NCBI GenBank assembly: GCA_964639225.1
Contig: CAZXCK010000071.1
Location: 1-22,274 of the forward strand
DNA length: 22,274 bases
From: CAZXCK01 sp964639225
GTDB lineage: Bacteria; Chloroflexota; Anaerolineae; Aggregatilineales; Phototrophicaceae
Reading direction: 5' to 3'
The stretch's first letter is position 1; every line of letters begins with the position of its first letter. Below are positions 7,114 through 15,425 of the stretch, one piece after another. Position numbers and translations under genes: made by a program. Below the pieces are notes generated by a model. The model saw nothing but the letters and a program-made list of their open reading frames with translations, ran no database searches and was not told the origin of the DNA.

Positions 7114-9556
7114 CGTTTCTTGTCATCTCGATCCACTGCGACACAATTTCACGCAGATGCTTTATGGAAAACGGCTTGCTGATGATTGCGTTGATACCTG
7201 CTTCCTGATAACGGTCGCGTTCTTCGGGCATAACGCTGGCAGTCAGTGCTAATATGGGTATATCGCGAAAGACAGCGTTCGATTGGCGTATGCGTCGTGT
7301 GGCTTCTATGCCATCCATAACTGGCATCTGCACGTCCATGAGTATCAGATCGTAACCGGTCTGTTCAAGTTGTTCCAACAATTGCTGACCGTTCTCCACC
7401 GCATCAACATGAATCTGCGCATCTCCCAGAGCATATCTGACCAGATCGACATTAACTGGCAGATCATCAGCCAGCAGTACGCGTGCACGCTCTGTCTGGT
7501 TTTCTGTGGGCGGTTGGACTTGAGAAAAGTGTGCAAGCACCCCTTCGGCCAGCAAATTGTACAGCCTGGACTGGTCAATGGGCCATCGCAGCAAAGATCG
7601 CTCATCGTGGCCGGTAACAACATCCGAATCGACAATGTAGATGACAGGACTTGAGATGGCGGTCTCGCTTGCTGATGTGACGACATCCACAGATGGCCAG
7701 CGCTGGAAGATCAGGTCAAATCGATTCTCCAGCAAAAGTAGTTGTGCGCTGTCAAATCTGTCTGTTTGTGATACGTGGATACCCCAGTTCTCTAACTGCT
7801 GGACCAACACATAACGCGCGGTGCGGTTGTTGTCGATGACCAGCACATTCAGCCCAACGAAATCTGGAGCCATCGGCCCGCTGCTACGGGTCTTCTGTGC
7901 GATGGCTAGTCGCAATACAAAGCTGAATGTGCTGCCTGCTTCTGGATTACTTTCGACCTCAATGCTGCTACCCATCAGTTCGACAAGCTGCTTACTGATT
8001 GAAAGTCCCAGCCCGCTGCCGCCATATCGGCGCGTTGTCGTGCCGTCCGCCTGCACGAAACTCTCAAAAATGCGTTCTATACTTTCCTGTGCGATGCCAA
8101 TACCGGAATCCCTGACCGAAAACCGCAGGTAGACAGCACTGTCGGAATGGCCAATCACATGGACTGACAGGGTGACAGACCCCTGATGCGTAAACTTGAC
8201 AGCGTTGCCGGCAAGGTTCATGAGAATCTGTCGGATACGGGTGGCATCACCGTACACGCGATAGGGTATGTTCGGGTCCATATCCAGGCGAAACTCGACG
8301 GGTTTGCCCTTCAGTAGCGGGAAAAACGTTGTTTTAACTTCGGTAGCGATGGCATGTAGGTCAATTGGGTCCGCGTCAAGCACAACCTGACCGGCTTCCA
8401 GCTTGGAGAAGTCCAGAATATCATTGACGATTGCCAGCATACGTATCGCACTATTGAGAGCTTCGCTGGCAAATTCGTGCTGAAGGTCGTCCAGATCGGT
8501 TTCCAGCAGGAGTTCAAGCATGCCCTGTATGCCTGTGACCGGAGTGCGGATTTCGTGGCTCATGTTTGCCACGAACTGTGTTCGGATACGGGCGGTACGT
8601 ACGGCCTCATCGTGTGCTTCGATTAACATCTGAGACGCGATCTCACGCTCCAGGGCACGCGCATAGCTCTCCATAACGATGCGCGCTGTGGTGATTTCCT
8701 CCGGCAGCCAGGTTCGTGAGTTGCGGGTCTCGTCGTAGCCTATAAAGCCTTCAATACGCCCATTCAGATACATTGGTAGCCAGAGTACCGTTTCAATGTC
8801 CTGTGGTTCCAGGATTCCCCGCAAATCATCTGGCAGTTCACGGATGTGAGAAGGGGCTATCAGGTCATGCTCGGCCATCATCGGGAAGAACGATGGAAAC
8901 AGTTCGTCAAAAGGCAGCCCTTTGAGGTTGTCTATTTCTGGTTTGACATCGGGGGCGCACCATTCGTGCGTATTATCAAGTACACGTTCATGTTCGCGGA
9001 TGCGAAATACATATGCCCGCGAAACATCTAGCAATTGTCCTGTGATGGCTAACGATCGATTCAGGGCCGCATCAATATCTTCCATCTGTAGAAAGAGCCG
9101 GTTAATCTCTTTATTGGCAGTCTCAAATCGCAGCAGGCGCTCCATACGAACCTGTGCGAGAGTCGCCTCGGTAACGTCGCGATAGTGCCACAAATGGCCG
9201 ATCAGGTTGTCGGCGTCAAACACCGGTATATAGTCGCGTGAGAAAACGCGCCCATCGGCCAGGCGCAGCAGGTCGCCTGTTACAATCGTCCGGTTCGCCA
9301 GAAGCGCTTCTATCCGGCTAACGAATGCATCAGGCTCTGCGAATAGTGATTTGCTGGCCTCAGCGCTGCCTGAACAATCGGTGCCGGTCAGTGTCGCCGG
9401 AGACGCCTCAATGCCAAACATATCGCAGAAGGCCTGGTTGATAACGCTGATCGTTCTATGCTGATCTTCAACCAGTACACCACCTTCCAGGCTGGCGATT
9501 AACTGCATCAGGCGGGTGTTGGCTTGTTGCAACCGGTCTTTCTCGGCGTCTGGCAT
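7088..9556 (-). CDS. Hybrid histidine kinase (PAS-GAF-HisKA-HATPase-pseudoREC-REC)
   Basis: This cytosolic hybrid kinase has 822 residues from the ATG at 9556. An upstream TTG at 9571 has no ribosome site, whereas GGGGAA lies about 8 bases before the ATG. Domains in order are PAS (about 8-126), GAF-like (about 145-300), HisKA with H334 in ANMSHEIRTP, an ATPase with NLAGNAVKF, DSGIGI and GGSGLGLSIS, a receiver-like domain (568-671), and a true receiver (690-808) with D741 in LMDVQMPVMDG and K794 in SKPF. In the first receiver the acceptor aspartate is replaced by arginine (R619, in DLIFQRWPS) and the Lys-Pro region reads RWPID. The gene follows the two STAS genes with a 25-base gap and is the last of the minus-strand run. 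It may sense a signal for the partner switch or hand phosphate to the CheY-like protein encoded convergently. Confidence 0.93.
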   Translation of the reverse strand: MPDAEKDRLQQANTRLMQLIASLEGGVLVEDQHRTISVINQAFCDMFGIEASPATLTGTDCSGSAEASKSLFAEPDAFVSRIEALLANRTIVTGDLLRLADGRVFSRDYIPVFDADNLIGHLWHYRDVTEATLAQVRMERLLRFETANKEINRLFLQMEDIDAALNRSLAITGQLLDVSRAYVFRIREHERVLDNTHEWCAPDVKPEIDNLKGLPFDELFPSFFPMMAEHDLIAPSHIRELPDDLRGILEPQDIETVLWLPMYLNGRIEGFIGYDETRNSRTWLPEEITTARIVMESYARALEREIASQMLIEAHDEAVRTARIRTQFVANMSHEIRTPVTGIQGMLELLLETDLDDLQHEFASEALNSAIRMLAIVNDILDFSKLEAGQVVLDADPIDLHAIATEVKTTFFPLLKGKPVEFRLDMDPNIPYRVYGDATRIRQILMNLAGNAVKFTHQGSVTLSVHVIGHSDSAVYLRFSVRDSGIGIAQESIERIFESFVQADGTTTRRYGGSGLGLSISKQLVELMGSSIEVESNPEAGSTFSFVLRLAIAQKTRSSGPMAPDFVGLNVLVIDNNRTARYVLVQQLENWGIHVSQTDRFDSAQLLLLENRFDLIFQRWPSVDVVTSASETAISSPVIYIVDSDVVTGHDERSLLRWPIDQSRLYNLLAEGVLAHFSQVQPPTENQTERARVLLADDLPVNVDLVRYALGDAQIHVDAVENGQQLLEQLEQTGYDLILMDVQMPVMDGIEATRRIRQSNAVFRDIPILALTASVMPEERDRYQEAGINAIISKPFSIKHLREIVSQWIEMTRNATPGPDTS

Positions 9557-9581
9557 CAATAGTTTCCCCAAAAATCAAGGA

Positions 9582-9920
9582 TCAGAATTGTCTGAGTGCA
9601 TCGTCTACGGTGTCCGCCATGTGAAAAACCTGATCGAAGCGGGTCAGCGTCAAAATGCGGTAAGCTGCTTCATCGGTGGGCCTGACCAGCACGACGTCGC
9701 CGCCGGCCTGCTTCGTCTGTTTAAGCAGAGAAACGAGTGCCGACATACCTGCGCTGTCCATGAAAGTGGTCTCACGCAGATCAACGACAAAGTTCTTGTT
9801 GCCAGCGCCAATCAGCCGGGCCTGTTCATCGCGTAGCGCGCCAACAGTGGCGGCCTGCAAACGTCCTCGAATGTCGATAATCTGTATGCGGACAATGTGC
9901 TCGCGAATTGTGAGTTCCAT
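9582..9920 (-). CDS. STAS-domain anti-anti-sigma factor (RsbV/SpoIIAA-like), copy B
   Basis: This is a 112-residue protein made of one STAS domain. Proteins of this family bind the RsbW-type kinase when unphosphorylated and let go when a conserved serine is phosphorylated. The motif is FMDSAGMSAL with S56 in the phosphorylated position, directly after the aspartate as in SpoIIAA. The start has a strong ribosome site (GAGGAA, about 5 bases before the ATG). It lies 37 bases after the other STAS gene and 25 bases before the hybrid kinase. It differs enough from its neighbour (DSAG rather than DSSG, and a different N-terminal half) to suggest separate partners or thresholds rather than a recent duplication. 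The likely kinase and phosphatase are the RsbW-like and PP2C proteins encoded at 5109-6740. Confidence 0.92.
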   Translation of the reverse strand: MELTIREHIVRIQIIDIRGRLQAATVGALRDEQARLIGAGNKNFVVDLRETTFMDSAGMSALVSLLKQTKQAGGDVVLVRPTDEAAYRILTLTRFDQVFHMADTVDDALRQF

Positions 9921-9957
9921 TGTAATTCCTCAGTTTCTGCCACAGACAGGCAACAGC

Positions 9958-10290
9958 TTATTCTGGAATGGCATTTAGTGCGCTCTGCTCATCGTCGTAG
10001 ATGTTAAACGCCTTGTCCAACCGAGTTAACTCGAAAATAATGGTGACTGCCTGCTGTAGATTGCAGAGGTACAGGTCACCGTTATTATTACGGCAGCGCT
10101 TTAGTCCCTTTACCAGCGTTGACAAACCGGATGAGTCGATAAAGCCAACCCCGCCCAGATTGACGACGACATGCTGTGCTGTGGTGTGTTCATCAAACCA
10201 TCTGTTGACGAGCGGTACTTCGTAGGCGTCAAATCTTCCGCTGAGTTCAATAATGTCGATAGCACCTGTTGTACGATGCGTTAGCTCCAT
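9958..10290 (-). CDS. STAS-domain anti-anti-sigma factor (RsbV/SpoIIAA-like), copy A
   Basis: This is a second single STAS-domain protein, of 110 residues. The signature FIDSSGLSTLVKGLK is canonical and S53 is the predicted phosphorylated residue. The C-terminal part (FELTRLDKAFNIYDDEQSAL) matches the usual family ending. It starts 6 bases after the stop of the GT4 glycosyltransferase gene with GAGGGG about 10 bases upstream, so it is very probably co-transcribed with the glycan genes. That linkage is the main reason to connect the partner switch with surface polysaccharide. It could antagonise an RsbW-like protein in the usual way, or act directly on an enzyme as some STAS regulators do. The sequence cannot decide between these. 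Confidence 0.92.
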   Translation of the reverse strand: MELTHRTTGAIDIIELSGRFDAYEVPLVNRWFDEHTTAQHVVVNLGGVGFIDSSGLSTLVKGLKRCRNNNGDLYLCNLQQAVTIIFELTRLDKAFNIYDDEQSALNAIPE

Positions 10291-10296
10291 ATCAGG

Positions 10297-11520
10297 TCAA
10301 CCCCTCTCTGTGGATGCAGCGGCCAAAAACCTGTTTCGTGCGTTTAATAATCGCTCAAAATGCAGCAGATACCAGTCAACGACCTCATTGATTGGCAGTC
10401 CGGATGCCGCGAGGTAGTTCTGTGACCCGACATGCTGCCTGTGTTCCGGGTTGTCAATAAATCTGGCGATAGCCTGGGCCATGCTCTGCGGATCATCTGG
10501 CTCGAAGAATTCGCCAGTATAACCTTCCTCAGCAATTAGTTCTGCCAGGTCACCCAGGTTGGGCAAAACGACAGCTTTGCCATAACTTCCAGCCTGATGA
10601 AGCACACCCGAGCTTCCCGTCGTGCTGTTGTAAGGAAAGACGACAACAGCGGCTTCTTTGAAGACGCGTGGTACATCCTCTTCCTCAACGTAACCGGTAA
10701 AGCGCACATTGGCCACATGAGCATAACGCTCACGAACACCTTCCAGGTAGCCCGGCGTATTGGGGCTGTCCGTCCCGGCAACCACCAGTTCCAGCGGCTC
10801 GTTGTGTGAGTTCTGCAACAACGCGAATGCCTCAATCAGTGGCTCGACCCGCTTGTACGTGCCGAATTTGCCAAAAGCCATAATCTGCAGTGGTCCATCG
10901 GGGAGTTCATAAGCTGGCTCCGGTATTTCCTCGAACGAGCCGTGCGGTGCCAGTACAACATGGTCCGCACCGTATTTGCTGGTCAGAATATCGACATATT
11001 TGGGGATTGTCACAGCGATAAGGTCGGCTTTGAGCAATATGCGCGTAAAGATGTTGCCCGCCTGCCGCGTAACCCACATCATCAACGGATTGCCGCCGAA
11101 CCCCGCCTTGTCCAGTTCAACGGTCTCCATAATGTTGTGCAGCAGGACCGCGCTGACTGTCTTTTGCGACTTCACCAGCCAGGGCCCCAGCAAACCCAGC
11201 GCACCTGGCATGCGGCGATCCGCAAAGGTGGCGAACTGCATATTAAACAGCACCACATCCGGTTGAAGCTGTTCAACAGCCTGCTGAATGCGTCTGGCGT
11301 TTTTCCAGTCACCAAAACGCCAGCACGGGCGTATGTGCACAGTCGCCAGCCTTGATTCTGTATCATCTGCCGGGTAACTGAGGCCAGTAGGGAGTTCGTC
11401 CGCCAGAATGGTGATTTCACTGACTTCTGGCTTCAATCTCAGGTAGCTGACAAAATGGTACGCGTATTCGTTCAATGAACCCTTACTGGGTGGGTATGTT
11501 GATACGAGTGCGATCCTCAT
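10297..11520 (-). CDS. GT4-family glycosyltransferase (GT-B fold)
   Basis: This is a predicted cytosolic glycosyltransferase of 407 residues, with an N-terminal acceptor domain beginning RIALVSTYPPSKGS and a C-terminal nucleotide-sugar domain with FGKFGTYKRVEPLIEAF. The region that normally holds the E-x7-E motif reads TGSSGVLHQAGSYGKAVV, so the first glutamate is replaced by a small polar residue and the second by glutamine. This variant still fits the fold but makes the donor hard to predict. The N-terminus is a typical start, so its 38-base overlap with the preceding GT2 gene seems real. Six bases separate it from the STAS gene. Its place in the operon suggests that it extends a lipid-linked or envelope glycan. 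The sugar and acceptor are unknown. Confidence 0.88.
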   Translation of the reverse strand: MRIALVSTYPPSKGSLNEYAYHFVSYLRLKPEVSEITILADELPTGLSYPADDTESRLATVHIRPCWRFGDWKNARRIQQAVEQLQPDVVLFNMQFATFADRRMPGALGLLGPWLVKSQKTVSAVLLHNIMETVELDKAGFGGNPLMMWVTRQAGNIFTRILLKADLIAVTIPKYVDILTSKYGADHVVLAPHGSFEEIPEPAYELPDGPLQIMAFGKFGTYKRVEPLIEAFALLQNSHNEPLELVVAGTDSPNTPGYLEGVRERYAHVANVRFTGYVEEEDVPRVFKEAAVVVFPYNSTTGSSGVLHQAGSYGKAVVLPNLGDLAELIAEEGYTGEFFEPDDPQSMAQAIARFIDNPEHRQHVGSQNYLAASGLPINEVVDWYLLHFERLLNARNRFLAAASTERG

Positions 11521-12298
11521 GGTCCTTCAACCTCAGGTTGTAGATGCCCTTGAAATCTGTGGTCTTTATCTTGGCAATATCCCGGATAAAACGCTGAACT
11601 TCCTTGCGAGTATCAACCTTTGACCCAGGAGCATCTACCCACGTCACCGGAATCTCACGCACTCGATAGCCGACCTTAAAAGCCAGGTACAAAACCTCTA
11701 GATCAAACGAAAACCCCATGATTGTCTGCGCACGGTGCAGTCGATGAGCGGCTTCACGAGTATACATCTTGAAACCGCACTGTGTATCGTGGACCGTGAT
11801 GTTAAGGACATAGCGCACAATGGAGCGCAGTCCGCCACTCATAATGCGCCGCAGCAGCGACTTGTTGGCTTCCGCTGCGCCCTCTATTGCCCGCGAACCG
11901 ACGGCGACATCATAGCCGTCCTTATCAAGTGCATTAATGAATCTGGCGATCTCTTCTATTGGCGTAGAGTTATCCGCGTCAGAGAAGAGAATGTACTTTC
12001 CGCGAGCCGCCAGCATACCTCGCTGAACGGCGTTGCCTTTACCGCCGTTCTGTTCTGCACGCAGCACATGCAGATTAGCAAACTCCAGCCCTTCGACCAA
12101 TTGTACCGTGTTATCTTTTGAGCCGTCATCAGCAAGAATCAGCTCCCATGGAAACCCCAGATCAGAGACATGGGAAGCTATAGCACCGATAGTCGGGATA
12201 ATGCGCACTTCTTCATTGTAAGCCGGAATCACAATCGAGAGGAAAGGCTCCCCGCCGATCGGAGTTTTCTTCCAGCTCTCGTAGTTGCTGTAAGGCAT
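11483..12298 (-). CDS. GT2 polyprenyl-phosphate sugar synthase (DPM/Alg5-like)
   Basis: This is a GT-A glycosyltransferase of 271 residues that probably transfers a hexose from a nucleotide sugar to a polyprenyl phosphate at the inner face of the membrane. Motifs include IVIPAYNEE, ADDGSKDNT (D57/D58), the metal-binding FSDADNSTP (D107/D109), NGGKGNAVQRGM and HDTQCGFKMY. The last two are typical of the Alg5/DPM-like branch. It has no C-terminal membrane helices, so it would associate with the membrane peripherally. A very strong ribosome site, GGAGGAA, lies 6 bases before the ATG. The product would be a natural donor for the PIG-V-like and PTPS-related GT-C proteins upstream in the operon. 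Whether the sugar is glucose or mannose cannot be told. Confidence 0.9.
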   Translation of the reverse strand: MPYSNYESWKKTPIGGEPFLSIVIPAYNEEVRIIPTIGAIASHVSDLGFPWELILADDGSKDNTVQLVEGLEFANLHVLRAEQNGGKGNAVQRGMLAARGKYILFSDADNSTPIEEIARFINALDKDGYDVAVGSRAIEGAAEANKSLLRRIMSGGLRSIVRYVLNITVHDTQCGFKMYTREAAHRLHRAQTIMGFSFDLEVLYLAFKVGYRVREIPVTWVDAPGSKVDTRKEVQRFIRDIAKIKTTDFKGIYNLRLKDHEDRTRINIPTQ

Positions 12299-12314
12299 GG
12301 ATTATTCCTCCGCG

Positions 12315-13553
12315 TTATGCCACAAAGACCCAATTCACAAACATTGCTGTCAGTATCCCCAGCATAACGCTGAAGCTGATCACCAGCGTCCGGTCCATCC
12401 ATTGGCGCCGCCCCCAGTATCCCAGCATCATGAACACGGGGAATATCACCAGGGTGTAACGGGATAAACTAGCTGTACCACTCATCGATGGAATCACGAT
12501 TGAGATAACACAGTACAGTGCATAGCTGGTACCGAGTTTTCTCCAAGCAGCTACCGCGATTCCCAGTACGGCGAAGTAGGCGCTCAGGTCCAGGATGACA
12601 TGCCACCAGATTTCACCACGCAGAAAATCGCCACCCAACAAGCCACGCACATCACGCCAGATGATCGTCCAGGGACCGAGCATTTCGCGTCCCCATGCGC
12701 TTTGGGTCGTGGAGAAGGCCACTGGATCACCGAATTCATGGTTGAGAAACATCATATAACTGAGTAAACCCAGTGGTATCATGCAGATGATCGCCAGGTT
12801 GAGCCAGTCTGTCCTGAGCGCTTTGAGCAGGTTCTCCCATGACTCTCGTTTATGGATTGTCTCCAGGTTCCAACCGTGTGAGCGAAGCCACTCCAGACCG
12901 ACAACGCCCCAGATCACCACGCCAACGATCCGCGATGAGGCGCACAGCAAGCCAAACAGGGCCGCCCAGGCCCACATACGTTTACGGGCAAAAAACATCG
13001 TGCTAACTGTGAAGAACAGGAACGTGCTTTCGGTGTACACGGCTGTGAAAAAGAAGGATGTCGGGAAAGCCGCGATGTAGAAAACTGCGCGTCCTGCGCT
13101 GCCGGCATCGAATTCCAGTTCGGTAAGCTTGTATAAAAAGATCAACGCCCCTAGCAGGAAGGCGTTGCTCACCAACACGCCTGCCATTAGTGTGCCGGTG
13201 ATCGGTGCAATGAAGCTCATCAGCAGCGGGTAAAGTGGAAAGAAAGCCACCGAACTCTGCTGGCCGGGCACAAACCAATAACCATCTTCAACGATGCGCA
13301 GATAGAAGGCGCTGTCCCAGCGTGCCCAGACATCGAGCCAGACATTGTTGGGATTGACACGATAGAACCCTTCGCCACTGACACCCGGTATTGCGATTTC
13401 GGCCAGGTATGCACCAACAAACACGATGAACCGGGTGATCAGAAAGGCAAGCAGGGGCCGAGTCAGCCAGAAGTATTCCGGTTGATTCAGGCGTTCCAGA
13501 GTTTTTCTGATGCTGAATTTAAGCGGTAAAACTCGATATGTGATCGTTTGCAT
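12315..13553 (-). CDS. PIG-V/Gpi18-like GT-C mannosyltransferase
   Basis: This is a polytopic membrane protein of 412 residues with about ten hydrophobic segments, resembling the bacterial relatives of GPI mannosyltransferase 2 (COG5542 type). Diagnostic stretches are VWARWDSAFYLRI (about 75-87, with R78/W79/D80 before a predicted external loop), FFPLYPLL (104-111) and FPTSFFFTAVYTESTFLF (163-180). GT-C enzymes of this kind use a polyprenyl-phosphate sugar on the outer side of the membrane, which fits the adjoining GT2 synthase (gap 16 bases). Its start lies 2 bases from the stop of the beta-sandwich protein gene. The acceptor is unknown; an extracytoplasmic glycan, lipid or one of the co-encoded exported proteins is possible. 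Assignment to the family is good, but mannose as the sugar is an inference by homology. Confidence 0.85.
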   Translation of the reverse strand: MQTITYRVLPLKFSIRKTLERLNQPEYFWLTRPLLAFLITRFIVFVGAYLAEIAIPGVSGEGFYRVNPNNVWLDVWARWDSAFYLRIVEDGYWFVPGQQSSVAFFPLYPLLMSFIAPITGTLMAGVLVSNAFLLGALIFLYKLTELEFDAGSAGRAVFYIAAFPTSFFFTAVYTESTFLFFTVSTMFFARKRMWAWAALFGLLCASSRIVGVVIWGVVGLEWLRSHGWNLETIHKRESWENLLKALRTDWLNLAIICMIPLGLLSYMMFLNHEFGDPVAFSTTQSAWGREMLGPWTIIWRDVRGLLGGDFLRGEIWWHVILDLSAYFAVLGIAVAAWRKLGTSYALYCVISIVIPSMSGTASLSRYTLVIFPVFMMLGYWGRRQWMDRTLVISFSVMLGILTAMFVNWVFVA

Positions 13554-13555
13554 GT

Positions 13556-15367
13556 CTATCCACCCAACTGTAGCCTGATGTCGGTAAATGTGATCGGGCC
13601 GCCAAAACTCACCAGGCCAATCCAGCCGCTGCCGCTTTCGAGGGGTATCATCCCGACAATCATGTCATCGTTGACCTGAATGTCAAAACTGTCTTCGCGC
13701 ACATTGAGCAAGAGCTGATAGGCTTCACCGGCCATCAGGTTAAGTGGAACGCCACCCTCTCCCATGAAGACGCCATCCGCGTTATAACGTCCCCAGAAAA
13801 TCTCCTGTCCTCCGCTACCAAAACGTACCATATAACCCTGATGCGGATCATCCCTGCCACCCATATGAAAGACAATGCCGCCGCCCGCGTCTGGGTTATC
13901 TGGTGGCAGGGTAATACGCACGCTGACAGTGAACTGCTCGCCAGCTAACCCCGTACCCGCCACATAATCCGTGTTTTCTGTGTCTGTTTGCTGGATAACA
14001 CCATCGTCAACAACCCAGTTACCGTTCGCCGCTTCTGCGTCAATATTGGCGACAGTGGTTGACGGCTCTCCCATTGCGGATACGGTGACAGCATCGAACG
14101 CGACAACGCTCTGGGAAGCGGTCAGACCAATGTAACCTGCCGCAGTTGGGCTGTTGATCGGTATATCGGTAGCGACTTCGGTGTCATCCAGATATATGGC
14201 GTAAGTGTCATTTGTCGCCAGGACTTCCAGTGTATGCGTTGCGCCTTCTGCTGAGGCGACAGGCGCGCTGCCCTGGCCGTTGAACACGCCATTTGCATCG
14301 AAATAGCCCCAGGCAAGGACGTTGCCATCCTCGAAGAATCGGACCATCTGCCCGTTATTCTGGCTGTCAACCGCAGACAGGTTAAACAGCAGGCCGCCCC
14401 CACCTCCCTGCTGGTGCTGGAAAACAGCGCCGAAGCTCAACGGATATGTGATTGTCCGCTGGTAAATGGTGCTCAGGTCAAATCCAGTGGGCTGCCCCTG
14501 GATATATGCGCCATCTGCAAAACGCCAATCACCGCTGATCGGCTGCCACAGCGATTCGCCCTCCGTGCCATCGAATGTATCGGCGAATACTGTCGCTTGC
14601 GTGTCCGGATCCGGCGGTTGCTCGATCACCGGTTCGAGTGGTCGTTCGGCAGGTTGCTCGACGACTGCGGAGTCGAAATCGGCATCTACCCGTACATCAT
14701 CAAATGCGATTTGCGAAGTAGCCGAGATGAAACCCACCGATCCTCCATGATACATCAGAGGCACATCGAGTGCGACGGCGACGCCATCCACAAAAAGCGA
14801 ATAAGTTTCATCATAGATCTGTACGATCAACTGGCGTGATGCCGGATCATTCGGATCGATGTCCAGCGCTGCGCTGCCCTGCCCCACAAAATCACTATCC
14901 TCGCCAAAATAGCCATAAATTAACCACAACTGGCCCATATCAACGTTAAAGCGCGCCATATGACTCTTCTGACGACTGGTGGTTTGCTGCGCATTGAAAA
15001 TGACCCCACCTCCCATTGACCCACCCAAGAAGCGCAGAGTAGTTTCAAACACGTAGGGCTGCTCTGGGGCGATATTGATGGGGACAAATGACATCAGATC
15101 ATAGCCGCTGGTGCTTAACTGAACCAGCGCTTCGTCACGGATGACCCAGTCTCCACCAAAAGCGTTGTAATCTGAAATAGTGAATGCCGAGAAATCTTCG
15201 TAATAGGGGAACTCAAATTGAGGATTTGCTGGCTGGGACCCCAGTCGGGCATATAGTCCCATATTCAGAATGAGCAGGGCAACAGCAGCTAACCCAAGTG
15301 GAATCCAGGTCGTGCGCAGTGTTGGGCGTTGCAATGTTGTGGCTGTCATCGTGAACTGGCCCCCCAT
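13556..15367 (-). CDS. Membrane-anchored protein with three LamG/DUF1080-like beta-sandwich repeats
   Basis: This 603-residue protein has an N-terminal hydrophobic helix (about 21-40) and is otherwise predicted to be extracytoplasmic. Three repeats occur at about 57-230, 262-430 and 440-602. Each carries the same landmarks in order: G-D/N-W, GGG(V/L/I)xF, M(A/V)RF, a G(Y/R)(F/Y) and FxG(Q/E)G. The GGG landmarks fall at 119, 323 and 495, and the FxGxG ones at 160, 362 and 534. A Pro/Glu/Gln-rich linker (231-261) separates the first two. The fold resembles concanavalin/laminin-G sandwiches that often bind sugars, but no specific function is recognised. ATG 15367 has AGGA only 4 bases upstream. 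ATG 15349 is an alternative with a G-run before it. Its position among glycosyltransferase genes suggests glycan binding or display on the cell surface. Confidence 0.85.
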   Translation of the reverse strand: MGGQFTMTATTLQRPTLRTTWIPLGLAAVALLILNMGLYARLGSQPANPQFEFPYYEDFSAFTISDYNAFGGDWVIRDEALVQLSTSGYDLMSFVPINIAPEQPYVFETTLRFLGGSMGGGVIFNAQQTTSRQKSHMARFNVDMGQLWLIYGYFGEDSDFVGQGSAALDIDPNDPASRQLIVQIYDETYSLFVDGVAVALDVPLMYHGGSVGFISATSQIAFDDVRVDADFDSAVVEQPAERPLEPVIEQPPDPDTQATVFADTFDGTEGESLWQPISGDWRFADGAYIQGQPTGFDLSTIYQRTITYPLSFGAVFQHQQGGGGGLLFNLSAVDSQNNGQMVRFFEDGNVLAWGYFDANGVFNGQGSAPVASAEGATHTLEVLATNDTYAIYLDDTEVATDIPINSPTAAGYIGLTASQSVVAFDAVTVSAMGEPSTTVANIDAEAANGNWVVDDGVIQQTDTENTDYVAGTGLAGEQFTVSVRITLPPDNPDAGGGIVFHMGGRDDPHQGYMVRFGSGGQEIFWGRYNADGVFMGEGGVPLNLMAGEAYQLLLNVREDSFDIQVNDDMIVGMIPLESGSGWIGLVSFGGPITFTDIRLQLGG

Positions 15368-15425
15368 TTAGTCCTATTATACCGATTTGTTCATGTGACA
15401 AATCTTAAGTTTGTGGTTTTTGTAG
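15368..15425 (-). promoter_or_regulatory. Internal promoter/operator candidate in the glycan operon
   Basis: This 58-base gap is the widest in the minus-strand run. On the minus strand a perfect TATAAT (15381-15376) ends 8 bases before the ATG at 15367, so a transcript from it would be almost leaderless. TTGTCA lies upstream but only 14 bases away, shorter than usual. A perfect 7-base inverted repeat, GATTTGT (15384-15390) and ACAAATC (15398-15404), covers the spacer and part of the -35 region. It could be an operator. No T-run follows on the gene strand, which argues against a terminator. Confidence 0.4.
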
